Assembly: GCF_012273895.1 (NCBI RefSeq) | Contig: NC_052102.1 | Coordinates: forward strand, 4,300,917-4,364,916 | DNA from: Zerene cesonia | Lineage: Eukaryota > Arthropoda > Insecta > Lepidoptera > Pieridae | DNA length: 64,000 bases | Direction of reading: 5' to 3' | Shown here: one piece after another, positions 25,831-37,400 of the stretch | Layout: each line of letters opens with the position of its first letter | How positions within the stretch are numbered: position 1 is the stretch's first letter | Notes under the pieces: model-generated | Database searches by the model: none | What the model saw: only the letters and a program-made list of their open reading frames with translations | Told to the model about the DNA's origin: nothing | Program-made: the position numbers and the translations under genes

Positions 25831-27154
25831 ATGTATTTTATTTTTCATCTTTCCTGTATCAAATTCAATAGATAAATACCTATGCAAAACGAAAATAATA
25901 TTAATATTCAGTCTAAAAATAATATCAAACAATTTAATGAGTATTATTTTTTGCTATGTTGCCCAACAAAAGAAATTTATTATAAACTACTTTCAACTTA
26001 CCTAAATATAATCTGCTTTTTTTATTAAGTTACCTATATCTACAACTAGCTATTGACCAACGACATTGTTTGAACTTCTGACAAAGTTTCATACAACTTT
26101 TTTAAATCAGTAGAATAATATACCTAGCTAGCTAAATAATACCTACATATAATTAAGTAATTATTTTGTAAATTCGTTCATTATGTACCTAAACACACAT
26201 GTCGAAAATCATTATGTAGGTAATTATCGGAATACAGCTTCAATTTCTACATGAAGTAAATTGAAATTACATACGTATTTAGTGATTTAGGTATCTACCT
26301 AAATGTGGTTCATAGTAGAAGGCGTATTTAATTAATAATAATAATTACACTTCACTGGCAATTTTTTTTTTAAACTTGTAATTTACAAGTTCCAATTACT
26401 TGCTGGTTATACGAATCGATAGGAATCAATAGCGTTAGCGATTTATAAAATGTTTGTGAGTCTTTGTAATCTCCGAAACTTATAAGCTTTGTATATTGCA
26501 GGGATACCATTATCAGAAATAGCGGAGCTGCCAGTGATTAAACAATCGATTACATGTATGGTATCTGTTTTTCTTTTGATGTGAACATCTTTTTTTTAGA
26601 TAAGATTTTAAAAAGATAATTGAATCAAACATGTTTCATAAGCAAAAACCTTGACGCAGTCAGTTTTCTGTGATTTAAAAAGTAATTACTTTATAAGTAC
26701 CTACTATTACGTCGGTATCTACCCATCTGAATACTTATAAATATTAAGGTTTACGTTATTAGCTGCTAAGGTATTAAGTATGGAGATATAGTTTTTAAAT
26801 ACTTAACCCGTTAACACACTAGAAAATGGCTTCAAATGAATAAACGCCCACACAGCCATATAAAGGCTTCTGTTGTTGCATGCGTATTAGGCGATAAGCC
26901 GTTTGTGCACCACCCCTTACCCTGTCCACCATTACGATTTCTTAATACAATTATGTATGTAAGAAACAAGTGAATCCATACAAAATACTCAAATGCAATA
27001 GAAATTCTTAATGAGATTTATTTGTATCTATGACATGTTTTATATGTAATACTGGCGTTATCCGCGTGGATATATATTGATTTATTTACCATTTTAATAT
27101 CTTGGATAAATGCAACGTCAACTTTTAACGCAAAGTGATAAACTTTTAATGAGA
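25831..27154. other. Intergenic AT-rich DNA
   Basis: No gene or repeat I can name. The frames present are short and lack coding character. Confidence 0.45.
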
Positions 27155-28115
27155 AGTCGATGCAAAAGTATTTTCGTATTTCAAATGTATTATTACTAAT
27201 TAAACCTCTTTAAAACCATTAAATGTGACATTCTGAAGATGCATTAAACAAATACTAAAAAAAAAGTAGTTGCCGCCATTTTTCAATTGTTTTTCAAGCA
27301 ATTAAAATGAATGTAGGTATGACGAAGAAATTCGGTACATTTTTAAATTTTATTACCAAAAAGGTAAAAAAGCGAAGAACGCCGCGAATAAAATTTGTTT
27401 ATTATGTGCGTATAATGCGGTATCAATAAGAGTAGCAAAAAATGTGTTTCTAGCGTTTCACGTCGCTCTGGACACATAAAATGTCATCTTTGAGACAGTC
27501 TAGCAAGATCGACTTAATCGGCTACAACATTGCTGATGAACTGATCATAAACAGTTTTACGTCATTAACATTACGAAATCCGGATTCAAAAAAAAAAATT
27601 GACATTTGGGTACCACATGCTCTCACTGATAGAAACCTAATGCAACGTGTTTCTATTTGCGATTCGTTGGCGAAACGTAACAATTAAGAACCATTTCTTA
27701 AACAGTTGATTAGGGGTGATGAAAAATGGATGACTTATGATAAGAACGTGCAAAAAAGATCATAGTCGAATGTCCATCGCATGGACAAGCACTACAAACC
27801 CCTCCTGGCTCGTAACAGAGTGTTGTGTGAATACACATTGTATTGTGGAATTGGAAAATAATCGTCCGCTATGAGCTTTTGCCACTGGGTAAAACTATCG
27901 ATTCTGAACCCTACTGTCACCAACTGGTGAGGTTATAAAACTAATGAGACTATACGACCAAAGCTGGTGAATAGGAAGGGTATGGTGTTCCATCATAATA
28001 ACACCAGGCCGCACTCATCTATAGCCAAGCTACAAAAATTGAGTTGGGCTGAGATGTGTTAATGATCTTTCGTATAGCTCTTAACTTGCTCCATCAGTTC
28101 TCTACCTGTTTCGGT
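27155..28115 (+). mobile_element. mariner-like element, 3' truncated
   Basis: The left end (agtcgatgcaaaagtatttt) matches the TIR of the mariner at 16104. A decayed transposase reads WVPHALTDRNLMQRVSICD, LAKRNN, stop, EPFLKQLIRGDEKW, then a broken HHNNTRPH segment, the usual second-catalytic-Asp region (HDNARPH) with Asp changed to Asn. Several in-frame stops are present. The right TIR is missing: the similarity stops near 28115, where other repeats begin. Confidence 0.75.
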
Positions 28116-28189
28116 CATTGCAAAACTTGTAGTTGTGACCCTACATTTTTACACAACGATGAGTGAAAGTCGAAGAAGAATCTACATAT

Positions 28190-28390
28190 AAATAAGCTGC
28201 ACGCCCCAGCTTCGCACGGGTAAATTTTTATAGTATTTGAAAAAAATACTACCCCACTACTCCATCTTATAAGTTGGATCAAACTGCACATGGTGTACTT
28301 ATAAATCTGTGACATGGTGTGAAAATTTGATTTAAATCGTTTGAGTAGTTTCGGAGTCCAACGCGGACAAACAACATGAACCATAATTTG
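28190..28390 (-). repeat. Dispersed repeat, 'cccgcggcttcgc'-like family
   Basis: It starts with 'gcacgccccagcttcgcacg' and ends with 'gagtagtttcggagtccaac' and 'gcggacaaacaa', the usual layout of this lepidopteran repeat class. It lies next to the truncated mariner. Confidence 0.4.
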
Positions 28391-28424
28391 TAGAATATAT
28401 TAAGATATGGGTATCGATAGCCGA

Positions 28425-28624
28425 TACCTCATCATCATCAGCCCATATACATGCTCCCACTGCTAGGACGCAGGCCTCCTATGAGGGGTTCAGGCCATAA
28501 TCCACCACGCTGGCCAAGTGCGGGTTGGCAGATGTCACATTTCGAGGAACTTTTGATTCTTGGACATGCCGGTTTCCTCACGATGTTTTCCTTCGCCGTT
28601 TTAAGCAGTGGTGATGTTATCCAC
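28425..28624 (-). repeat. tRNA-derived SINE, left part up to the gap
   Basis: It holds the widespread 'catcatcatcagcccatata' head and 'ctaggacgcaggcctcctat' segment. It is cut by the gap after ...gtgatgttatccac and continues at 30702 after an exact 77-bp repeat of its last bases. Confidence 0.6.
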
Positions 28625-29624
28625 NNNNNNNNNNNNNNNNNNNNNNNNNNNNNNNNNNNNNNNNNNNNNNNNNNNNNNNNNNNNNNNNNNNNNNNNNNNN
28701 NNNNNNNNNNNNNNNNNNNNNNNNNNNNNNNNNNNNNNNNNNNNNNNNNNNNNNNNNNNNNNNNNNNNNNNNNNNNNNNNNNNNNNNNNNNNNNNNNNNN
28801 NNNNNNNNNNNNNNNNNNNNNNNNNNNNNNNNNNNNNNNNNNNNNNNNNNNNNNNNNNNNNNNNNNNNNNNNNNNNNNNNNNNNNNNNNNNNNNNNNNNN
28901 NNNNNNNNNNNNNNNNNNNNNNNNNNNNNNNNNNNNNNNNNNNNNNNNNNNNNNNNNNNNNNNNNNNNNNNNNNNNNNNNNNNNNNNNNNNNNNNNNNNN
29001 NNNNNNNNNNNNNNNNNNNNNNNNNNNNNNNNNNNNNNNNNNNNNNNNNNNNNNNNNNNNNNNNNNNNNNNNNNNNNNNNNNNNNNNNNNNNNNNNNNNN
29101 NNNNNNNNNNNNNNNNNNNNNNNNNNNNNNNNNNNNNNNNNNNNNNNNNNNNNNNNNNNNNNNNNNNNNNNNNNNNNNNNNNNNNNNNNNNNNNNNNNNN
29201 NNNNNNNNNNNNNNNNNNNNNNNNNNNNNNNNNNNNNNNNNNNNNNNNNNNNNNNNNNNNNNNNNNNNNNNNNNNNNNNNNNNNNNNNNNNNNNNNNNNN
29301 NNNNNNNNNNNNNNNNNNNNNNNNNNNNNNNNNNNNNNNNNNNNNNNNNNNNNNNNNNNNNNNNNNNNNNNNNNNNNNNNNNNNNNNNNNNNNNNNNNNN
29401 NNNNNNNNNNNNNNNNNNNNNNNNNNNNNNNNNNNNNNNNNNNNNNNNNNNNNNNNNNNNNNNNNNNNNNNNNNNNNNNNNNNNNNNNNNNNNNNNNNNN
29501 NNNNNNNNNNNNNNNNNNNNNNNNNNNNNNNNNNNNNNNNNNNNNNNNNNNNNNNNNNNNNNNNNNNNNNNNNNNNNNNNNNNNNNNNNNNNNNNNNNNN
29601 NNNNNNNNNNNNNNNNNNNNNNNN
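28625..29624. other. Assembly gap, 1000 N
   Basis: Exactly 1000 N. The 77 bases on its left (28548-28624) recur at 30702-30778, after the second gap. Confidence 0.95.
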
Positions 29625-29701
29625 TTGTCGGTAACGCTCCGAGTCTATCTTACCCGTGACTACGCGAGCAAAGCCGCGGGCGGAATACTAGTATAATATT
29701 A
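29625..29701. repeat. 77-bp island between two gaps
   Basis: It is identical to 53945-54021 and 55022-55098, the end of a dispersed repeat (ttgtcggtaacgctccgagt to ctagtataatatta). It is almost surely a one-k-mer contig placed here by the scaffolder. Confidence 0.85.
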
Positions 29702-30701
29702 NNNNNNNNNNNNNNNNNNNNNNNNNNNNNNNNNNNNNNNNNNNNNNNNNNNNNNNNNNNNNNNNNNNNNNNNNNNNNNNNNNNNNNNNNNNNNNNNNNN
29801 NNNNNNNNNNNNNNNNNNNNNNNNNNNNNNNNNNNNNNNNNNNNNNNNNNNNNNNNNNNNNNNNNNNNNNNNNNNNNNNNNNNNNNNNNNNNNNNNNNNN
29901 NNNNNNNNNNNNNNNNNNNNNNNNNNNNNNNNNNNNNNNNNNNNNNNNNNNNNNNNNNNNNNNNNNNNNNNNNNNNNNNNNNNNNNNNNNNNNNNNNNNN
30001 NNNNNNNNNNNNNNNNNNNNNNNNNNNNNNNNNNNNNNNNNNNNNNNNNNNNNNNNNNNNNNNNNNNNNNNNNNNNNNNNNNNNNNNNNNNNNNNNNNNN
30101 NNNNNNNNNNNNNNNNNNNNNNNNNNNNNNNNNNNNNNNNNNNNNNNNNNNNNNNNNNNNNNNNNNNNNNNNNNNNNNNNNNNNNNNNNNNNNNNNNNNN
30201 NNNNNNNNNNNNNNNNNNNNNNNNNNNNNNNNNNNNNNNNNNNNNNNNNNNNNNNNNNNNNNNNNNNNNNNNNNNNNNNNNNNNNNNNNNNNNNNNNNNN
30301 NNNNNNNNNNNNNNNNNNNNNNNNNNNNNNNNNNNNNNNNNNNNNNNNNNNNNNNNNNNNNNNNNNNNNNNNNNNNNNNNNNNNNNNNNNNNNNNNNNNN
30401 NNNNNNNNNNNNNNNNNNNNNNNNNNNNNNNNNNNNNNNNNNNNNNNNNNNNNNNNNNNNNNNNNNNNNNNNNNNNNNNNNNNNNNNNNNNNNNNNNNNN
30501 NNNNNNNNNNNNNNNNNNNNNNNNNNNNNNNNNNNNNNNNNNNNNNNNNNNNNNNNNNNNNNNNNNNNNNNNNNNNNNNNNNNNNNNNNNNNNNNNNNNN
30601 NNNNNNNNNNNNNNNNNNNNNNNNNNNNNNNNNNNNNNNNNNNNNNNNNNNNNNNNNNNNNNNNNNNNNNNNNNNNNNNNNNNNNNNNNNNNNNNNNNNN
30701 N
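29702..30701. other. Assembly gap, 1000 N
   Basis: Exactly 1000 N, the second of a pair around the 77-bp island. Confidence 0.95.
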
Positions 30702-30895
30702 AACTTTTGATTCTTGGACATGCCGGTTTCCTCACGATGTTTTCCTTCGCCGTTTTAAGCAGTGGTGATGTTATCCACAGTGTGCAGAAAATAAATTGAA
30801 AAATCAATTTATTTTCTGCACACTCGCCCGGTCTCGAACCCCGACTTATCGATTTTGAAGTCTGAGGTTCTCACCACTGAGCCACCATTGCTTAT
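30702..30895 (-). repeat. tRNA-derived SINE, right part with pol III boxes
   Basis: On the minus strand an A box (tggctcagtggtgaga) is followed by a B box (ggttcgagacc), the internal pol III promoter of a tRNA-derived SINE. The first 77 bases repeat 28548-28624 exactly. A perfect 20-bp palindrome with a 4-base loop sits at 30780-30823. Confidence 0.65.
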
Positions 30896-31009
30896 TAGCC
30901 GATACCTATTACCCATTTAATTATTTTTTCGACTATGACGCCCAGCGAAGTGTGTACCGGTCAACACTAATTTAATATGTTTAAATACATCTTTTTTTTA
31001 TGTCCTAGT

Positions 31010-31110
31010 CGGCAATGGAGCTGGTGGGTCGCCTGATGGTAAGCGCTACCACCGCCCATGAACATTTGAAGAGGCGTAAGGCCATCTACCTCGGAATGCC
31101 GTATCCTGAT
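31010..31110 (+). repeat. Dispersed retroposon fragment
   Basis: It contains 'gcctgatggtaagcgctacc' and 'accgcccatgaacatttg'. The same module occurs reversed at 33930-34010. This is a frequent lepidopteran SINE/LINE 3' segment. Confidence 0.5.
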
Positions 31111-31202
31111 GCCTGAAACATTTCCTTGATTTTAATTTTGCATTGATTCTGATGCCATATACCGTGTCAGTAAGTAGTGTGATTTCATTAATCTATATTA
31201 AT

Positions 31203-31390
31203 ACTAGCTGCGCCCCGCGGTTTCACCCGCGTAAGTCCGCATCCCGTAGGAATATCGGGATAAAAAATAGATGTTGGCCGATTCTCAGACCTACCCAATA
31301 TGCTTACCAAATTTCAGAGGAATCGGTCAAGCCGTTTCGGAGGAGTATGGCAACGAAAACTGTGACACGAGAATTTTATATATATAAAGA
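31203..31390 (-). mobile_element. Lep1-like Helitron fragment
   Basis: ACTAGCTGCGCCCCGCGGTT starts the reversed 3' end. The body is almost identical to 940-1106, including 'gggtaggtctgagaatcggc' read on the minus strand. Confidence 0.65.
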
Positions 31391-31925
31391 TTATGAAAGG
31401 GAAGATTTGTACAGTGCCAAGGGAGTTTCTCCAGTAGATAGCTGCAACTTCACTGCGTCTAGCCCGTGCTTCTAGCCCGTCAAATCGACATAGTCTATTA
31501 ATTTATAATATGGTTTGTATGTAGGATGTAACTTTGATTAGTGAAATAATTTCGGTAATTCTAATAAATAAGCAGTAATTTCACTGTTATAGATAGATGT
31601 ATTTTGTACTATGAATTGTAATAACATAATTAATATAGGTGACTTCCAGCAAGTGAATTCAGCAAGTATACCATTGATAATACTATAAAACACCACAATA
31701 ACAAAATAATAAGTTTAAATAGAAGGATGTGGCGCTGTGTAAATCTAAAATTAAGAACTATAATTCTAATAAGAAAGACTAATTTAATACCTACACAATA
31801 TATGTCAGTATAGATTCAGGAATAAAGGAAACACATTTAAACTAAAAAAACATATATTATTAAGTTTAAAGTGTTGTGACACTTAATATTATCACAGGAT
31901 TGAAACAATAATAAGTAACATATCT
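31391..31925. other. Intergenic DNA after the SDR gene
   Basis: AT-rich, no gene. The SDR 3' UTR lies here; no canonical AATAAA is seen on the minus strand, though an ATTAAA variant is present at about 31783-31788. Confidence 0.4.
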
Positions 31926-32750
31926 TCAATCATCCCAGTTGACTTGATGGCAATCATGCCATATGAAAGTTCCCTTGAGGGATTGTGGAGCTTCTAATGC
32001 TAAGTATAAAGGAGCTCTAGCACCACGTTCGGGAGAAAAATCCCCCATGCCCTTTGTCATATCGGTTTTTACAAAACCCGGATGGACACAGTTGACAGAT
32101 ATATCTCTACCCTGCTTGATAAATTCCCTTTGCTGTACAAAAGTCAGAGCTGACATGGCTACTTTAGAAACCTTGTAATCACTATAGTGACCAGCGAATG
32201 AAAGAAATCCATTTTTACCATTCTTTACAGCTTGCAGAAATTCATCCACAAATTGTAAAATCTCATCAACAGTTAAATCATCTTTTATCAATGTATCCAG
32301 CCAATTTTGTTTCCTGATATTTGATAAGAGACCCCAGTCACTACTGATATTAATTATTCGAGCTGTATTTGATAAGAGGGGAAATAAAAATTTTGTTATC
32401 CTTAGAAGGCTGTAAAAATTTGTATCGAGAAGATTTTTGGCATCATCGAAGGAAGAAACAGCTTTATCAAAATCAAGTATACCGGCGTTGTTTACGAAAA
32501 CATCAATGCCCTCGTGCTGTGATTTTATAAAGGAAGCAAACTGTTCAATGGATTCGTCACTTGTCACGTCCAAAATATGTAAAAGCGGTCGCAAACCAAT
32601 TTGTTCCAATTCTTGAACTGCTTTTTGACCCCTTTCTTCGTTTCTCGCTGTAAGGTACACAACACCGTCGAACTTTTGACATAATCCTTTAACAATTTCA
32701 AAACCTAACCCTCTGTTTCCACCTGTGACTATAGCTACTTTGGTTGCCAT
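31926..32750 (-). CDS. Carbonyl reductase-like short-chain dehydrogenase
   Basis: An NAD(P)H-dependent oxidoreductase of the SDR superfamily, probably reducing carbonyl compounds in the cytosol. It has 274 residues in one exon. The Rossmann motif TGGNRGLG is at residues 9-16, NNAG at 87-90, Ser in INISS at 136-137, and the catalytic Tyr-x3-Lys at Tyr192/Lys196 (YKVSK). The insert between the Ser and the Tyr (about residues 140-185) is long, as in the monomeric carbonyl reductase 1 (CBR1) group, and length matches that group. The start ATG is at the beginning of the conserved first strand. There is no signal peptide. The substrate cannot be told from sequence. It is intronless, while the other genes here are split. 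Confidence 0.93.
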   Translation of the reverse strand: MATKVAIVTGGNRGLGFEIVKGLCQKFDGVVYLTARNEERGQKAVQELEQIGLRPLLHILDVTSDESIEQFASFIKSQHEGIDVFVNNAGILDFDKAVSSFDDAKNLLDTNFYSLLRITKFLFPLLSNTARIINISSDWGLLSNIRKQNWLDTLIKDDLTVDEILQFVDEFLQAVKNGKNGFLSFAGHYSDYKVSKVAMSALTFVQQREFIKQGRDISVNCVHPGFVKTDMTKGMGDFSPERGARAPLYLALEAPQSLKGTFIWHDCHQVNWDD

Positions 32751-33003
32751 TTTAAATGAACAAAATTTTATAAACTAATATGAAATTTAACTTGTAAATA
32801 TAAATATTTTTAATAAAAATGACATTTACACCCCAGTCATTTTCAATTAGAATTTAGAAGCCGAAAATCAGTCTTCAGATTATTATGTCACTGTCACTGT
32901 CATTTAAGTTTAAACAACAGACTATCCAAGTCATATATAAAGGTCATAGATGAAACTATCGCGTGGCCTTGTAACAGCAACAGTATATTCTATAAAAAAC
33001 TAA

Positions 33004-33171
33004 AATGGTAGAAACCACTTAACGAGACGAAAGAAGACTCTTTTGCGGCGGCATGGCAGCTATATGGAACCACCGACTGTGGGAAAAGTAAGGCATGATA
33101 ATTTTAGTAAATGGCTATTAGACTATGAAAAGCAATATGTGTATGACAATTCTTTATCCAAGAGAAAATGA
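33004..33171 (+). CDS. Possible unannotated first exon divergent from the SDR
   Basis: Starting about 250 bases from the SDR start on the opposite strand, this patch has protein-like content in two frames. One frame is open for 55 codons (contains MEPPTVGKVRHDNF). In the other, an ATG at 33053 in strong context (gcggcggcATGGCAGC) runs 11 codons to a good donor, AAAA|GTAAGG, after 33087. I cannot identify the protein or find the next exon; it may also be a gene relic. Confidence 0.2.
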   Translation, partial: NGRNHLTRRKKTLLRRHGSYMEPPTVGKVRHDNFSKWLLDYEKQYVYDNSLSKRK

Positions 33172-33269
33172 AAATACTTACCATTTATATCCAGCAAAAT
33201 TGCAAATTGTAATTATTAAAAAAGGGTTATATTGGTTGAGATGGTTCTTAATCATCTCAATACATGGGG

Positions 33270-33375
33270 TGTCCCTCATACACGGGTGGCCGAAAGGTTC
33301 GGCCTTGCTGCGGTTTGGCAAAAGGATATGGGTTCGCCATATCTTTTTGCCACAACGCGCCTCGTGATCAAATAA
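33270..33375 (+). repeat. tRNA-derived SINE fragment
   Basis: It shares 'gctgcggtttggcaaaa' and 'cctcgtgatcaaat' with the SINE copies at 5425 and 52564. The B box is degenerate (gggttcgccat). Confidence 0.45.
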
Positions 33376-33659
33376 TTTCTAATCTTTAAAAAATTGTACA
33401 AATAAAATCTAAAATTTTGTTTTCAATATTTAAAATAAAACGATTTACTAAACTTACACTAACACGAAGCATACGAAATAAATTTTTACAAAATTTTTGT
33501 ATGTATTGTAGTGTATAAATATATAAATTTATCTTGTTTCATTTATACACCTAATATGTAAAATGGAAGAGCGTAACCTCTTGACGCAAGCATTTTGTTT
33601 TGCTTACTAGGATTGTTTCAATCACCAAATAGTTTAAGACAATCATTTTGTATGTGGTA

Positions 33660-34020
33660 ATCGAGCACTCTTCGGCACGAATTATTAGGCCAGCTCGCAC
33701 CGGGTAAGTACCACGTCCTCACCAAGACCGGCGTGAAATAGCATTCTGCTCATGCATACAATAGCATTCATGCTGTGTTTCGTTCTGTGAGTGGGGGAGC
33801 CGAAGGTCCATATCCTTTTCCTTACCTTTCCCAGTCCTTTCCTTTATTCCTATTGCCAATCCATTCTTAATCCCTTCTCAAAAAGTCGGCAATCCATTTG
33901 TAGAGGCGTAAGGTCTGCAATGGATCATCACAACATTTGGAGAGGCCAAATGTTCATGGGCGGTGGTAGCGCTTACCATCAGGCATCCCACCAGCTCCAT
34001 TGCCGACAGTAACAAAAAAA
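33660..34020 (+). repeat. Dispersed retroposon
   Basis: It contains 'ttcggcacgaattattaggc', 'ggtgagtggg'-type middle DNA, 'ccttttccttacctttccca', and the module 'gggcggtggtagcgcttacc', ending in an A-rich tail. The front half recurs at 48297-48465. It is typical of a lepidopteran SINE or LINE 3' end. Confidence 0.55.
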
Positions 34021-34112
34021 AAATAAAAAATTAATCAAGCTGGCCCAATTCGTTTCGAAGCTTGCTCGATTCTCTCATTATTTTTTTTTCTATATGCTGA
34101 ATTGCTACAGTA

Positions 34113-34124
34113 GGGGGGGGGGGG
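34113..34124 (+). repeat. G12 homopolymer
   Basis: Twelve G in a row upstream of TM9SF4. It is prone to length error in sequencing. Confidence 0.9.
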
Positions 34125-34461
34125 CAATTCGCTATTATATCTACATTAAGTATGGTGCCGATGCGATTTTTCGAATTAATTTCATACCTTACGTTCATAT
34201 TTCGTGGCGTAGAATCGGCGCGTATACTCTGTATTAAATATTAACTGATATCTGACCGATGTAATGTCACAAATGTAATATGACAATTGACAAGAGTACA
34301 ATACAATTTACAACTTCACAAGTCAAACGACAAATCATGAAATCAATGTTCAAAATATAAATCTAAATTATTTCAGCACTAAATAAACGGTTCCAAAACT
34401 TCGTTAAAATGGATCTGTAAATATTAATATTAATTTAGTCGTTTAGCGTTATTATTAAAAG

Positions 34462-37400
34462 ATGTTCTCATATCGTGTAAGTGCATAATCTTTTTTAAAT
34501 CAATTGTCTTCCGGCAATAGTCAAATTAAAATAAAGTTCATTCTTCTGTTTCCAGATTTCTTTTCAGATTTTATTCTTTTTATTCAATTTTGCTTTTAAT
34601 AATGGATTTTATGTGCCGGGAGTTGCTCCCGTGGAGTTTAAAAAGGGGCAGAAAATCGAAGTTAAAGCTGTGAAAATGACCAGCACACATACACAATTAC
34701 CATATGAATATTATTCATTACCATTATGTTTGCCAAGATTTGGAGCTTTCTTGTATAAATCTGAAAATTTAGGCGAAGTATTGAGGGGGGATCGTATTGT
34801 GAATACACCATATGAAGTACACATGGCAGAAAATATTAAATGTAAACTACTGTGTCATGAAAAAAATAATCCAATGAACTGGAGTGTGGAAGAATCAGAA
34901 AAAGTAGCAAGCCGCATAGAACATGAATACTATGTGCATTTGTAAGTATCACATAGATTGCTTACCTTCAGGCCACACACCAGCTCCATTGCTGATGATG
35001 ACATAAAAAAAAATCACATAGAAATTTTATTTTGTTATATATTTGTTTTACAACTGTAATTCTTATATTTTGTCATTTTGGTTTTGATATTTTATAGGTT
35101 AGTGGATAATTTACCTGTAGCAACTAGGATTATTAACCGGGAAACATCTGAAAGAATTGTTGAACAAGGATATAGACTTGGATTTATGTCAAAAGGAAAA
35201 GCATATATCAATAACCACTTAAAATTGCTACTTAAATACCATAAGCACAGTCAGTAAGTATTGTTTGTTGTACATAATTTTACTTCTAATAATGATGTCA
35301 ATTTATAAAATGACATCATTATTAGAAGTAAAATTTAATTTATATTTTCAATAGGTTTTTCTATTACAGTACTAGAGAAAAGTATATGTTATATATATAT
35401 GTAGGTGATAAAATATATCTGAGAAGTTTTAAATTTAGAAATTAAAACCTTTTTAATGGATTTTAAAGCGATTTATTCATTATATTATTATCCCGAAATT
35501 TCGAACACTTCACAGCAAGTGTGGTCACGGTGAGAGGATCTCCCCATGATCACACTCAAACACACACATTAAAAAGTTTTTATTTTCTAAACGTAAAATC
35601 AAACACAAGAAAATACTAAGTTTTAAATTGTTATTGCTTGTTTTCCATAAATAACTCAGTTTAATAATTATCCTTAGAATGTAAGAAATGCTTCTGAAAA
35701 AAAAATGTAAATGATATTATCAACAACACATTGGAATTTCCACAGTTTGATCAAATTTTGCTATGTCCTTTGTTCTGTTAGTAATTTGGGGAATTTATAA
35801 AAACTTGATAGATAGTTTTTATAGTCCCAGTGGGTGATATGCAGTAACAACTTAAAGCAATGAGATTGAAGTTATCATCCTATATTGCAATTATCTATTT
35901 TATTCTTTTTACAGAGACTCTTATAGAGTAGTCGGCTTTGAAGTTGAAACATATTCTGTCAGCAAAGATGATATCACATTTGTTGATGATTCTTGTCAAT
36001 TTGCAAAAGACTCTAAGCCTCAATTAGTCAATGAAGATTCCGGAACAAAGTTGTTTTTTACATATTCAGTGGAGTGGGGAGAATCAGATATTCAATGGGC
36101 TTCTAGATGGGACATTTATTTGGGAATGAAAGATGTTCAAATACATTGGTTCTCTATAGTAAATTCCATAGTAGTATTGTTCTTCTTATCAGGTAATTGT
36201 TTATAAACAAGATATGTTTAAATATAAATAATCATGTAATTACATATTTCTTTAAAATTTACCTATTTATAAACAATAGTTTATGAAGCATTGTTATATA
36301 ATAAATTTATAAGAAATATTTCCTATGTCATTTATAATTTCAAGGAATATTAACAATGATAATGGTCCGCACATTGAGAAGGGATATTGCAAAGTACAAC
36401 TCTGATGAGTTCATCGAAGACATGATTGAAGAAACTGGTTGGAAGCTTGTTCATGGTGATGTTTTTAGGCCTCCGCCAAAAAGAATGCTTTTTGCGGCTG
36501 TGATTGGAAATGGAATCCAAGTATTTTTAATGGCCCTTGTAACTATTTGTAAGTTGGTGACCTAAATAACATACAAATTACAGCTTAAAATGTTCTCTTC
36601 CATTGTCATATAGAAGGAAATACATGAATTCATAAAGAATAGATTAAAAACATTAATAATCAGCATAAGTATGCTAATACAATTTAGAAATGAGCAAAGA
36701 TAATACATTTTTGACTATTTTATTTATTTGAAAAGTTTAAAGTAAGCCTGTTCTTTTCAGTTATAGCAATGCTTGGCATGCTTTCACCAGCGAGTAGAGG
36801 TGCATTGATGACTGCAGCTATATTTCTCTATGTTTTTATGGGTCTCATTGCTGGCTATTATTCTGCTCGCTTATACAATACAATGAAGGGTAAGCAATGG
36901 AAGCAGGCAGCCTTCTTAACTGCCACCCTATACCCAGCAATTGTGTTTGGAAAATGCTTCTTTTTAAACTTCTTCATAATGGGCAAACATTCAAGTGGAG
37001 CTGTGCCGTTTTCAACAATGATGGCTCTTTTGTGTCTATGGTTTTGCATATCCCTTCCTCTTGTATATTTGGGATATTATTTTGGTATTAGAAAGCAACC
37101 ATTCCAGCACCCAGTGCGAACAAATTTCATACCAAGAAAAGTTCCTGAACAAGTGTGGTATATGAATGTTTTTATATGGTAAGTCAAATCTTTATTAAAT
37201 TTAAAATGTTTCACACATAATTTTTTTTACAATTATTTTTTTGAGTTAAATTCCTACTGGAATACAATAAAATCAGAGACATTCTCTTATATGAATTGCA
37301 GCATTTAACTATAGTGATAAATTATACAAATAATCGCTTGCCTTTTTTTGAAATATATATAATTTTCAGCATATTGATGGCTGGAATTCTTCCATTTGGA

